NCBI RefSeq assembly: GCF_014651515.1 | Contig: NZ_BMXA01000001.1 | Location: 62,001 to 126,000, forward strand | DNA: 64,000 nt | Direction of reading: 5' to 3' | Source: Arenicella chitinivorans | GTDB lineage: Bacteria; Pseudomonadota; Gammaproteobacteria; Arenicellales; Arenicellaceae | Shown here: positions 50,899 through 58,610 of the stretch, one piece after another | Layout: each line of letters opens with the position of its first letter | How positions within the stretch are numbered: position 1 is the first letter of the stretch | Translations under genes and position numbers: made by a program | The notes under the pieces: model-generated | Told to the model about the DNA's origin: nothing | Seen by the model: only the letters and a program-made list of their open reading frames with translations | Database searches by the model: none

Positions 50899-51282
50899 AT
50901 GGAACCACATATACCGTACGAAGAGAGAACGAAAAGGCAACCAGATTTCATAGTGGAATATGAAGTTGATTTAGCCGAGGAAATAAAAAACGCTAAGCCT
51001 GGGCAAGGAATGAGAGTGGATTTCCTTTATGACGGAGACGACCCTCAAGTTGAAGGGGTTCACATGATCTGGCCAGAGATACTTGATGAAAGTGGCCGGG
51101 TTATAACGGATACCACACTTGGCAATATTCCCAAAAAAGGTTATGCCAATATGTGGGTTTTAAGTGACGAGCGTCGAATATATCATCATGAAAGACTTAA
51201 AGTTGGTACAAAGGCAACGTGGTGGCGTGGAGGTCGTGTGGCTTATGTTACAGTGGTTAAAGTCAGTGCGCTCGAGTGCTAA
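50899..51282 (+). CDS. cassette 4: hypothetical protein
   Basis: A 127-residue soluble protein, probably all-beta. It contains MRVDFLYDGDDPQVEGVHMI, GRVITDTTLGNIPKKGYANM and a C-terminal WWRGGRVAYVTVV strand pair. No family was recognised. ATG 50899 lies eight bases after the cassette boundary and the stop lies inside attC 4. Confidence 0.6.
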   Translation: MEPHIPYEERTKRQPDFIVEYEVDLAEEIKNAKPGQGMRVDFLYDGDDPQVEGVHMIWPEILDESGRVITDTTLGNIPKKGYANMWVLSDERRIYHHERLKVGTKATWWRGGRVAYVTVVKVSALEC

Positions 51283-51411
51283 CAAGGCTACCTTGCACGC
51301 ACTTGCTGCGCAAGCGCGGGACAAATTTTCCATGGTCCTTATTTGTGTCTTAACGCTTACGCTAACACAAAATGGTCCATTCCAAATTTGCCGCAAATAG
51401 CGGCGTTAGCT
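51277..51411 (+). repeat. attC site 4
   Basis: TGCTAAC (51277-51283) and GTTAGCT (51405-51411) frame a long, 135-base imperfect palindrome with GCACTTGCTGCGCAAGCGC and a second TTAACGCTTACGCTAAC feature inside. Confidence 0.78.
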
Positions 51412-51428
51412 CTCTTCGAGATAGTAAT

Positions 51429-52046
51429 ATGTCAAAATCATATGACTCAAACGAAATTGAAGTATTAAAAGGATTAGAACCAGTAAGGCGACGACCTTCC
51501 ATGTACTTGGGAGAACTTGACGATCCCAAGTTAAACACCATGTTAGCATTTCAAGCTTTATGCCATGCAGCAGATGAATTTATTGAAGGTAATTGCTCCA
51601 CTGTCAAAATGAATGTTTCTTTAAATAAGCTGGAAGTATGGTATGACGCCGGCATGCCACTTGATCCTCATTCAGCAGTTAACGAATTGCCGGCCGCAAT
51701 TATATTCCTTTCGCTACACATGGGCTGTCACAATCAAAAAAAGAACATTAAGGTTGGTGACGAGCTTTGTAAGTTAGGGCTTGCCACGCTCAATGCAGTT
51801 TGTTCTACACTAGTTGCGAAAATCAGGAATTCAAACCGTATTACTACTATAGAGTTTAAAAAAGGAGTAAGAGTAAACGATCCTATCGTTCAAGAAGATA
51901 AAGGTAGTGATTTCACTCGTATATCGATAGAACTAGATTCGAGCATATTACCAAATACCTACTTCGATTTATCGGGTATTGAGGTCGAAGCTCGTCGAAT
52001 AACCAAGAAATTTAAACTTCCAATAGAGGTGGAGTATAAGAGCTAA
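51429..52046 (+). CDS. cassette 5: mini GyrB-like GHKL protein without ATPase residues
   Basis: A 205-residue protein starting at ATG 51429. Residues 10-27 read EVLKGLEPVRRRPSMYLG, the hallmark N-terminus of GyrB/ParE. Alignment by eye continues through FQALCHAADEFIEGNC, where the GyrB catalytic Glu and Mg-binding Asn are Gln and His; through WYDAGMP, corresponding to DDGRGIP; and through KLGLATLNAVCS, where the ATP-lid glycines of GGLHGVG are missing. It stops after the first GHKL domain, with no transducer, TOPRIM or DNA-binding part. ATP hydrolysis is therefore unlikely. It could be a dimerisation decoy or gyrase modulator, or serve a phage-related purpose (inference). Function is unknown. 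Confidence 0.75.
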   Translation: MSKSYDSNEIEVLKGLEPVRRRPSMYLGELDDPKLNTMLAFQALCHAADEFIEGNCSTVKMNVSLNKLEVWYDAGMPLDPHSAVNELPAAIIFLSLHMGCHNQKKNIKVGDELCKLGLATLNAVCSTLVAKIRNSNRITTIEFKKGVRVNDPIVQEDKGSDFTRISIELDSSILPNTYFDLSGIEVEARRITKKFKLPIEVEYKS

Positions 52047-52153
52047 CAAATTGCTCAAGAGGGGCATTTCGTCTTACCTTCCGTTTTGGGTGGCTGCGCC
52101 ACTGTACCCAAAACTCCAATTCAGCCAAAATGCTCCTTAGCAAGGCGTTACCT
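52041..52153 (+). repeat. attC site 5
   Basis: AGCTAAC (52041-52047) and GTTACCT (52147-52153), the latter departing from GTTRRRY at one position. The inner arms TTTTGGGTGGC and GTACCCAAAA pair well. 113 bases. Confidence 0.75.
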
Positions 52154-52490
52154 ATCGGACCTACCCCCAACAAGTAGATTTTACTGCATGTTTTGGGTTA
52201 TTTAGCTGTCAGATAGGGATTGTTTACTTACGTGGGGAGAGGTTGAAATTGGGCTCTACAACAGAGGAAGTTATGGGGTTCATCTGGCCCTGAAATCCTA
52301 ACCGAAGGAATGTAGGTTAAAGAAAACGTTGCTCTGGTTGCCGATTTTCATGGTCAGCTTCATGAAATAAATTTAGGTAATGGCGCGATATCAAATGAAA
52401 ACACGTAGCATAGTGAAACATTGCCATTCGCTACGCTCACTTCGCGGGCGTCTTTGTTCACTGTGTTATGAGTATTAAAAAAGGAGAATC
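52154..52490. other. gene-free stretch in the array
   Basis: About 340 bases with no credible open frame. The right part includes a degenerate attC-like site (52408-52471). It may be a non-coding cassette or the remains of a decayed one. It ends with a strong ribosome site, AAGGAG, for the lipoprotein gene. Confidence 0.45.
52408..52471 (+). repeat. degenerate attC-like site
   Basis: GCATAGT takes the place of RYYYAAC, and GTTATGA (52465-52471) fits the right core. AGTGAAACA and TGTTCACT pair across a GC-rich apex. 64 bases. Confidence 0.4.
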
Positions 52491-53201
52491 ATGAGAGTAA
52501 TCTATGTAGGGATCGCCTGTTTATTTCTTCAGGCGTGCGCCACTGTCGGGTCTGTTGATCGGCCTAAGAGTTATCATCAAGGAGCGGTAACGAACTTCAA
52601 CGATGGACTCGTTGAGGGCGCTGCGTTTGGGGACGATGGTAAGAAGATAAACGAACTGTTAAATTACCAGGTAACATTGCCCGAGAAAAACAGAATCGCA
52701 ATCCTGAAACTCAGTACCGACAACTATTGGCGGTTTTACTCAAATGATTTTACGCAGCTGAATGATTCATTAGTTCAGAGACTGATCAACAAACTGAGGG
52801 CATCCGACCGGGTTTATGATGCGTCATTTTTGCCTGCAATGCTGGTATCTGAAAAAAGATCGTTGCCGGTATTACGGGAAGCGGCGGCACGATTCCAAGC
52901 TGATTTATTACTTGCTTACAGAAGCTCCTGCCAGTCTTATCAAAAATATAGGTTTATCGATCCTAACGAAAGCAAATCCTATTGCTCGATTGAAGCCGTA
53001 TTACTTGATGTCCGTTCAGGAATCATTGTGAAATCTGTAGTAAGTACTGAGGATTTCACTACTAAGAAGTCGTCCGGCGATACGAACTTTAGCGAAACAA
53101 TCAAAAAAGCTGAATTGGAAGCCGTTGCTAAAGCACTAGGCAATATTGCTAACGAAGTCGTCGCGTTTATGAACAATGTACCAAGAATCACGAAACCATA
53201 A
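52491..53201 (+). CDS. cassette 6: lipoprotein
   Basis: A 236-residue lipoprotein starting at ATG 52491 with a strong AAGGAG ribosome site. The lipobox is FLQAC (Cys16). The mature part is alpha/beta: RIAILKLSTDNYWRFYSND, a helix, FQADLLLAYRSSCQ and a strand with SIEAVLLDVRSGIIVKS. The 'A-D-x-x-L/V' then 'D-x-R-x-G' rhythm recalls outer-membrane-associated lipoproteins of the CsgG/LptE-like type, but I do not place it. The signal and length are complete. It is followed by a weak attC. Confidence 0.68.
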   Translation: MRVIYVGIACLFLQACATVGSVDRPKSYHQGAVTNFNDGLVEGAAFGDDGKKINELLNYQVTLPEKNRIAILKLSTDNYWRFYSNDFTQLNDSLVQRLINKLRASDRVYDASFLPAMLVSEKRSLPVLREAAARFQADLLLAYRSSCQSYQKYRFIDPNESKSYCSIEAVLLDVRSGIIVKSVVSTEDFTTKKSSGDTNFSETIKKAELEAVAKALGNIANEVVAFMNNVPRITKP

Positions 53202-53288
53202 TAAGGCCAGGCAAGAACTCTCTGTCATGTATTCCGCAGACCTTCGTTTCATGGCTTCGCCATCACGTTGCGGCGCTCGGTGTTGACC
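53196..53288 (+). repeat. attC-like site 6
   Basis: The left core is degenerate (CCATAAT) and the right core GTTGACC (53282-53288) fits. Between them is an imperfect palindrome (GCTTCGCC at the centre). Confidence 0.45.
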
Positions 53289-53298
53289 TGAGGTGAAC

Positions 53299-53691
53299 AT
53301 GACGCGTCAAGAATTGCTAGATACCCTTATAGATCTGGAGTTTTTTGCTGAGAAGAAAGAAGAAGTTTTCTCGTATCTGGAAGTTTATCTCCATCTTAAG
53401 GATGTAGAGATGATAAAGAGTCTCTTGAAGGCGGGAGCATCTCCACAAGCTAAAGATGAATTGTCGGATTATCTTCATTATCTATTGTCTGAGTATCGAT
53501 CCTCTAAAACTTTGCATGGACAGAATATACTTATAATTACCGAGGCGCTTTTAAGAGCAGGTGCAAATCCAAACGGTATTTGGTGCAATAATTGGCGAGC
53601 TTATGATTATGCAGTTGAGTATGAGATCACCGAAATGAAGGAGCTATTAGAAAAATATGGTGCAAATACGAAAATTAGAGAATTTATATAG
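53299..53691 (+). CDS. cassette 7: ankyrin-repeat protein
   Basis: A 130-residue protein starting at ATG 53299 (GAGGTGAAC upstream). Three helical repeats end with the ankyrin 'L-L-x-x-G-A-x-x-x' finger: LLKAGASPQAKDE near residue 50, LLRAGANPNG near 95 and LLEKYGANTKI at the end. Ankyrin repeats mediate protein contacts. No enzymatic part is present. The size fits a single-gene cassette; the binding partner is unknown. Confidence 0.75.
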   Translation: MTRQELLDTLIDLEFFAEKKEEVFSYLEVYLHLKDVEMIKSLLKAGASPQAKDELSDYLHYLLSEYRSSKTLHGQNILIITEALLRAGANPNGIWCNNWRAYDYAVEYEITEMKELLEKYGANTKIREFI

Positions 53692-53773
53692 TCAGCCCCA
53701 TAGGAACAAACATTAAATCGTGTCGAGCACATGGACGCGAACTCCCTCGGCCCGCGTTAACAATAAGAGAGCA

Positions 53774-54196
53774 ATGAAGAAACTATTAATACTTTTTAGC
53801 TCAATATTTATGGTATCTACAGCTTTGGCTGGTGATTTTTCAGTCGGTCAAATCTGGAGCTATCAAACAAGAGATCACGAAGCTGAATCGAAGCTTACGA
53901 TTGTCCAGATCGACAGGCGTGAGGGCAAGGAAATTATTCATATTAGTATTGACGGTCTTCGAATTAAGAACCCTCAAGCACCTTCGGGGTATGGCAGTGA
54001 CATTTCACACTTGCCTATTAGTCCTAAAGCATTGAAGGCTAGTGTTACGAAATTAAGTGGACAGGCAGGTATATTGTCAAATTACAAGGAAGGTTACCAA
54101 ATATGGAGAGAGGCCTTTGATTCTGGACAAGGCGGTTTTTTTACAATCTCGGTAGCTGAGTCGGTCGATTATCTGGAACAAGCAATTAACCAATAA
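53774..54196 (+). CDS. cassette 8: exported hypothetical protein
   Basis: A 140-residue protein starting at ATG 53774 (AAGAGAG upstream). The signal peptide ends near STALA. The mature part begins GDFSVGQIWSYQTRDHEAES followed by a strand, resembling the start of small secreted beta proteins. It has no cysteines after the signal. The role is unknown. An attC-like element is weak upstream (GTTAACA near 53756) and moderate downstream. Confidence 0.6.
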   Translation: MKKLLILFSSIFMVSTALAGDFSVGQIWSYQTRDHEAESKLTIVQIDRREGKEIIHISIDGLRIKNPQAPSGYGSDISHLPISPKALKASVTKLSGQAGILSNYKEGYQIWREAFDSGQGGFFTISVAESVDYLEQAINQ

Positions 54197-54197
54197 C

Positions 54198-54278
54198 ACG
54201 TAACAAATTAATCAAAGTCATCTTCGGCTCTCCGCACAGCGCCTGTTACAAAGTCGCTGACCTAAACAATATTTAGGC
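54198..54278 (+). repeat. attC-like site 8
   Basis: ACGTAAC (54198-54204) fits the left core, and TTTAGGC (54272-54278) is a degenerate right core. A CCTAAA-CAATA-TTTAGG palindrome lies at the right end. Confidence 0.5.
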
Positions 54279-54284
54279 ATAAGC

Positions 54285-54488
54285 ATGGAAAAACAATATA
54301 TTTTCTTCAATACATCAAAAGCTTTTTGGTTTTGTGCCGTATGTGGTTTAGGGATGTTTCTCTTTGCGTTGATTTCTCGGGTTTATCTTGAGTTAAACCT
54401 TTGGCAATTTGGAATACCCGCTTTCATACTTAGCGGTGCAGCGATACTTTCGGCATACAGGATAGATCGTAAGATAGAGAACGAGTAG
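54285..54488 (+). CDS. cassette 9: small two-helix membrane protein
   Basis: A 67-residue protein with two hydrophobic helices, FWFCAVCGLGMFLFALISRV and FGIPAFILSGAAILSAY, and a charged C-terminus (RIDRKIENE). ATG 54285 lies just after the attC-like site. It is a small inner-membrane protein of unknown function, a type that is common in integron arrays. Confidence 0.6.
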   Translation: MEKQYIFFNTSKAFWFCAVCGLGMFLFALISRVYLELNLWQFGIPAFILSGAAILSAYRIDRKIENE

Positions 54489-54501
54489 CCACAAATATGA
54501 C

Positions 54502-54605
54502 ATGCTAATGTATGGTTGCAATGCTACGCGTTGCGCAGCCCGCTTCTGTGCTTTAATGACGTAACTCAAACCAATTCGTTTCGGTCCGGACTTGGGACGT
54601 TACAC
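54502..54605 (+). repeat. possible attC-like site 9
   Basis: GCTAATG is a weak left core (54504 onward); GTTACAC (54599-54605) is a fair right core. The internal pairing is poor, so this is a low-confidence call. Confidence 0.35.
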
Positions 54606-54620
54606 AAGATAAAGGACAGC

Positions 54621-55073
54621 ATGAGAACTTCATTATTTATAGTTGCTTTTATTTCAGAGAGTGTTAGCTCTTGTCCTTCCTTAGATGGCACTTGGAGATC
54701 GGATCATAAGCTTACGCTGAACTATACAGCTTCGTATGCGAAAATTCCTGAGCACACACATGAGTTCATAAATCAGATCGTGGGCACCGCCGAGATTACC
54801 TATTCCCAGGGTCTGATGACAATGAAAGATGTGCCCTTTAGGCAAGTTGAAATTAGCGGTAAATCGTACGACTGGAAAGGTGCAAATGAGAGTGTTGCTT
54901 ATGTAAATCTGGGCTGCACTCCTTACTCCGTTGCAATTAAATACACCATGTATAACCAGGAGATTATATCGCTGCTCAATTTCGTTGATAACAATACGTA
55001 TTGGGTCTACATGGGTAGTCCGTTACTCGAAGATGTATCCAATTCCCGAGAGTATTTTGTGAAGGTCAAATAG
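54621..55073 (+). CDS. cassette 10: probably exported hypothetical protein
   Basis: A 150-residue protein starting at ATG 54621 with AAAGGA upstream. The short N-terminal hydrophobic stretch (TSLFIVAFISESVSSC) may be a signal. The mature part, LDGTWRSDHKLTLNYTASY through ITYSQGLMTMKD and SREYFVKVK, reads as a lipocalin-like or small beta-barrel 'G-T-W' protein. The G-x-W near the start is the lipocalin signature motif, but the rest is too short to be certain. Function is unknown. Confidence 0.6.
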   Translation: MRTSLFIVAFISESVSSCPSLDGTWRSDHKLTLNYTASYAKIPEHTHEFINQIVGTAEITYSQGLMTMKDVPFRQVEISGKSYDWKGANESVAYVNLGCTPYSVAIKYTMYNQEIISLLNFVDNNTYWVYMGSPLLEDVSNSREYFVKVK

Positions 55074-55082
55074 TAGTGAAAT

Positions 55083-55375
55083 GCGTAATAAGCCGCTGCG
55101 CTCCACTTCCACTCAGAAGCGCTCTCTACACTATGTGCAGATGGGCTTGACCGTTTCCTTCGCCGTACGGGACTGGTGGCGATGTACTGTCGTTCCTTGG
55201 AAGTGCCGGTGCCGATATTGATTTCAAGTTGGTTCATGTTAAGCTGGCTCTTGCTAGTTATAGGTTTTTAAAACCAGTCTCAAAGCGAGCTACTGCCAAT
55301 GGTCCTCGGCTGTTAACGGAGATGGGCGTCAATTTACCCGTAAGACGAGCATGAAGAAAGGATGTTTATGTATCG
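55083..55375 (-). mobile_element. remnant 1 of an IS110/IS1111-type element
   Basis: The right part (about 55195-55375) matches remnant 2 (59440-59735) closely: the same transposase start on the minus strand, TTTTTAAAAC-type element, AATTTACCCGTAAGACGA and AGAAAGGATGTTTATGT. A segment of about 100 bases present in remnant 2 is missing here, probably lost between short direct repeats. To the left, GCGTAATAAGCC at 55083 looks like the left core of the attC of cassette 10, which the element entered. The transposase is cut after about 15 residues. Confidence 0.6.
55190..55237 (-). pseudogene. transposase N-terminal stub, IS110 family
   Basis: Reads MNQLEINIGTGTSKE from ATG 55237, matching the start of the transposase fragment at 59153-59473, then runs into unrelated sequence. 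The family's first catalytic Asp (VGIDTSK) is changed to Thr-Gly (IGTGTSK), so the copy has decayed as well as been cut. Confidence 0.6.
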
Positions 55376-55521
55376 GAATTAACCAGACAATGTCATCAAA
55401 AATTGCTACTAAGCTGGCTGGATCTCGGTTGCCTGCTTGGTTTGTGCTTTAACACTACGCCGGCACATGCAAATCAAAACTAATCCGGCTTTTATATAGC
55501 TGTAATATGCAAAGGCAAATC

Positions 55522-55869
55522 ATGAAATTATCTAAATACCTACTTTCAGCCCTGTTCTCGATGATGGCAGGCGTTGGAATAGTAAAAATCTTTATGGGTG
55601 AACTACACCCTGTCGCTTTAATTATTTGTATGGCCTATCTCTGTATAGTTGCTGCGTTGAATAGTAAAGGAGGCAAACTAATAAAGTATGTGGCGTACTT
55701 ATTCGCTGGGTTGCTCAGCCTGCTTTTACTGGGTGTTTTACTAGCTGTCGCTATGCCGTTATTCGGAGCAGAATTTGAGTTGGCCTTGTTTTTTGCAAGT
55801 CTTTTAATTGGCGCAATTGGAGTGCTCACAATATTTACAATAAGGAGCGAAAATACCAATAGCGTATAA
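55522..55869 (+). CDS. cassette 11: membrane protein
   Basis: A 115-residue membrane protein starting at ATG 55522 (an ATG five codons upstream is possible). Four hydrophobic helices fill the sequence (YLLSALFSMMAGVGIVKIF, VALIICMAYLCIVAALN, LFAGLLSLLLLGVLLAVAM and FASLLIGAIGVLTIFTI) with a short polar tail. Unknown function. It lies right of IS remnant 1, with about 145 bases of unclear sequence between. Confidence 0.6.
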   Translation: MKLSKYLLSALFSMMAGVGIVKIFMGELHPVALIICMAYLCIVAALNSKGGKLIKYVAYLFAGLLSLLLLGVLLAVAMPLFGAEFELALFFASLLIGAIGVLTIFTIRSENTNSV

Positions 55870-55937
55870 AAAGGCAAACGATCACTGGTTTCGTTGGACA
55901 CTCAACATGTTGCGTGCCTTTGAGGCGGGCGTTATGA
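55862..55937 (+). repeat. attC-like site 11
   Basis: The left core is degenerate (GCGTATA), the right core GTTATGA (55931-55937) fits, and AAAGGCAA pairs with TTGCGTGCCTTT. Confidence 0.45.
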
Positions 55938-56392
55938 CTACTAGACTCCTTACCATTCTAATCACTACGTTGGTGGTTTCAGGTTGTACGGCCAGCAAGA
56001 GAGATGGCTTAGAAGAAATAATCTCGGACCACAGGTGTCGCCCCGAACAGAGAATAGAAGAAATCGAATTTAAATCATTAGGTCAGGCTCTACGCCATAA
56101 ATTAGATTTAAAGTGGTCTACTCAAGCTAATGGTGAAATAGCGGTTCGTGTTGAATACCCTAAGAAGAATAAGCAACTTCCAATACAAGACATCTATTTG
56201 AGTCAGTCTAACGACCGGCTGATTTTGACTGATCTAAATCCCAATGAAAAAATAGGGTTGGTTAGATTTTCTTTACCTAGATCAGAGATTTTAAAGAGCA
56301 GTTTAAATTTAGAATATTATCGTCAAGCCTACTGTTCTTCAGTAATTGACTATTCACTCGAATTAAGGAAGGCAATTGAACAGGAGTCATAA
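55934..56392 (+). CDS. cassette 12: lipoprotein
   Basis: A 152-residue lipoprotein starting at ATG 55934, which overlaps the right core of the preceding attC-like site. Lipobox VVSGC (Cys18). The mature part has DHRCRPEQRIEEIEFKSLGQ, then a strand, and YYRQAYCSSVIDYSLELRK at the end; two cysteines may pair. Unknown function. Its stop lies within the next attC. Confidence 0.6.
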   Translation: MTTRLLTILITTLVVSGCTASKRDGLEEIISDHRCRPEQRIEEIEFKSLGQALRHKLDLKWSTQANGEIAVRVEYPKKNKQLPIQDIYLSQSNDRLILTDLNPNEKIGLVRFSLPRSEILKSSLNLEYYRQAYCSSVIDYSLELRKAIEQES

Positions 56393-56465
56393 CAAGGCGA
56401 AACACTATCAATGCGATCGGACGCGGTTTATGCATCCCAGATTGTGGTGCTAGGTGGGCGTATGA
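56387..56465 (+). repeat. attC-like site 12
   Basis: TCATAAC (56387-56393) is a good left core; the right end reads GGGCGTATGA, i.e. GTTATGA with one T lost. The arms pair weakly. Confidence 0.55.
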
Positions 56466-56746
56466 GTGTCATGGACAAGGCTATGGTTTTAGTGTGGTCA
56501 TTTATCGCACTGCTTCTTGTCGTTCCCGCGGCAAATTTCATCTGGTCTGAGTATTCAGGCAATGGTGGGCTTCTGATTTTTGGGTACCTTTTTGCGGCGA
56601 TGCTGGTTTTAGCTATTCCCTATCTGATTGTAGTTACCTTGTTCGGAGAAAAGATGAACAAAGGCTTCTTCTTATTATCGTCAGCTCCATTTCTGGCTAT
56701 GCTTCTTCTTGGAATATTAGGAGCAGTAATGGGTATTCAAAAGTGA
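56462..56746 (+). CDS. cassette 13: three-helix membrane protein
   Basis: A 94-residue membrane protein from ATG 56462, placed on the damaged right core. Three helices are visible: MVLVWSFIALLLVVPAANFI, LLIFGYLFAAMLVLAIPYLI and FFLLSSAPFLAMLLLGILGA. It ends with GIQK and TGA. The same frame then continues open for 56 codons after the stop (see 56747-56917). Unknown function. Confidence 0.55.
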   Translation: MSVMDKAMVLVWSFIALLLVVPAANFIWSEYSGNGGLLIFGYLFAAMLVLAIPYLIVVTLFGEKMNKGFFLLSSAPFLAMLLLGILGAVMGIQK

Positions 56747-56917
56747 AGCAACTTAACAGAGCGGTCAAGTTCAGAAGAAAAAGAAGGTGTTGTTTCTTTT
56801 CCTTGGTATAGCGACCCTCATCCGCAAGGCTGTGCACAAGTATGGCGACGCGACCTTTTTGAGGAAGGTTGGGAAACATATGAAAGTTACGATGGAGAGT
56901 CACCACTTCAAAACTAG
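56747..56917 (+). pseudogene. start-less coding remnant
   Basis: A 56-codon open stretch in the same frame as cassette 13 after its TGA, ending at TAG 56915-56917. It reads like real protein (WYSDPHPQGCAQVWRRDLF and EEGWETYESYDGESPLQN) but has no start codon or ribosome site. It may be the tail of a lost cassette gene, or of cassette 13 if the TGA is a recent mutation. ACTTAAC just after the TGA could be a degraded attC core. Confidence 0.35.
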
Positions 56918-57020
56918 ACTACTAACCAGTAAGCAAGCGTTTAGTACGCGTCCGTAGTAAACTGGAACATGGATACGGATATTGTTTAACGCAACAGAGT
57001 CAATGGTTGATGGAGAGATC

Positions 57021-58493
57021 ATGATGAAAAATCAAAATTCTATAGTAGCCAGGGCTGCGTTTTTTTTGCTGTGCGCTCTTTTATCTTTGTTACTTACTTC
57101 GCCTATCCAAGCAGCGACTGTTTATAAAAGTAAAGAGATTTTTTACCCGCCAAATCCTAACAATTTGGACTATCGCTATACTGATGGGCTACATAAAATT
57201 GGTCCGCGGCATGCGGTTTTTGTTGCCCAAACGAGTGAAGGCGGTGGTGTTTTTGGATCTTACCGGCAAGAAGCTTTGTATGTCTTTGATGCAGCGACTA
57301 AGAAGGCGTCCAAAGTAGCCAGCCTCCAATCTCCAGGGGAAACGTCTATTCGTGTAACGAGGGCAAATAGTCGTGAAGTTTGGGTCGATGTCATGGGGAA
57401 CCTGTTTTTAGCCAATTCACAAACTGGAAGCGTGAAATTCATCAACTATTTTGGTGTGGAATACGCGGGGAGCCTGGGGCCGTGGCAATCATGTTTAGGG
57501 TTCGGGTCAGAGATCTTTGTGGTCAATAATTTCTCCTACATTTCAGTAAGCGATTATTGTGAAGTTCAACCGGGTGATTCACGTAATTTTATTTTTGACC
57601 ACGGCAGACAAACACTTTCACCAATCACGTACGATTTTCTTCCGGATGGCGAGGAATATTGGGGTAGAGGATTTGTATTCGATAACCCTTTACAGTCTGA
57701 TAAGACTGCAATTGGCGTGTATTTAACGCCAGAAAACGGCGACGCTCCGCAAGTAATGCAATATTGGGAAATAGACCCCGAGTCAAAGAAAACGCGTCTA
57801 TTAAAAGAAGATAGTACGGTCTTTTATTATTCCGCATTTAGTGGCAGCGCTAAGACCTCAAAAGGCATTTTTGTTTGCGCGTACGATAACGTAATTCGAA
57901 TAGCAAATAATTTGAGCGTGGATGTTATGCCAAATTACCCCAACGCAGGCTGTGATTACATCAAGGAATATCAAGACCACCTTATTTGGGAGCCCGATAC
58001 TCGCGACCTATTCGTATTATCAGATGGCACATTGCGGTCTCCCATTTATTTGCAAGACAATAAAAATGCTTCTTTATATTTGGCGTGTGAGACTTGGGGT
58101 AAGCTGTTTTATGAGCGGTTTTCAGGATCATCTTATTCTCCTGCTCCATCAATAAATTACATCGATGAACGATTTAACCGTGTTGAGATTCCACTCGATA
58201 CTGAAACCGGAATCTATTCTTGTTTGAATAATAAGTTGGTGCTTACGTCAAACGGAGGGCAAAGATCAATTTACGACCTTCTGACCAATACCAATACTAA
58301 GGTATTTGGAAGCGGATACCAGAGTGGGTTAACACAGATCGTTGAGCTTGGGAGCAGTTTATTTGTCTTGAAGTCCAGAAGAGAAGAGTCGGAGAACGAT
58401 AATGTGAAAAAGGTCGACTTTTCACTGTATGAATTGATCTTGGCCGACTTGCCAACTATCTCGCCGATTTATGATTTGTTATTGAGCGACTAG
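57021..58493 (+). CDS. cassette 14: large exported hypothetical protein
   Basis: A 490-residue protein starting at ATG 57021 with GGAGAG upstream; the frame extends 13 codons further left without support. The signal peptide ends SPIQAA. The mature part has repeating strands with 'Y-V-F-D-A-A-T-K-K' and 'L-F-L-A-N-S-Q-T-G' turns, suggesting a beta-propeller or similar all-beta repeat fold. Several cysteines are present. At 490 residues it is large for a gene cassette and may have arrived otherwise. The only nearby attC-like core is ACCTAAC at 58519. Unknown function. Confidence 0.62.
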   Translation: MMKNQNSIVARAAFFLLCALLSLLLTSPIQAATVYKSKEIFYPPNPNNLDYRYTDGLHKIGPRHAVFVAQTSEGGGVFGSYRQEALYVFDAATKKASKVASLQSPGETSIRVTRANSREVWVDVMGNLFLANSQTGSVKFINYFGVEYAGSLGPWQSCLGFGSEIFVVNNFSYISVSDYCEVQPGDSRNFIFDHGRQTLSPITYDFLPDGEEYWGRGFVFDNPLQSDKTAIGVYLTPENGDAPQVMQYWEIDPESKKTRLLKEDSTVFYYSAFSGSAKTSKGIFVCAYDNVIRIANNLSVDVMPNYPNAGCDYIKEYQDHLIWEPDTRDLFVLSDGTLRSPIYLQDNKNASLYLACETWGKLFYERFSGSSYSPAPSINYIDERFNRVEIPLDTETGIYSCLNNKLVLTSNGGQRSIYDLLTNTNTKVFGSGYQSGLTQIVELGSSLFVLKSRREESENDNVKKVDFSLYELILADLPTISPIYDLLLSD

Positions 58494-58610
58494 TTTTTAG
58501 CCACGACTTGATTAGGCTTAACCTAACACCGCCGCTGGTTGTGAACGAGTTACTCAACCACGAGCCAGTGAATAGCGAATCGATAATATGAAAAGAATAA
58601 TGAGGAAATT

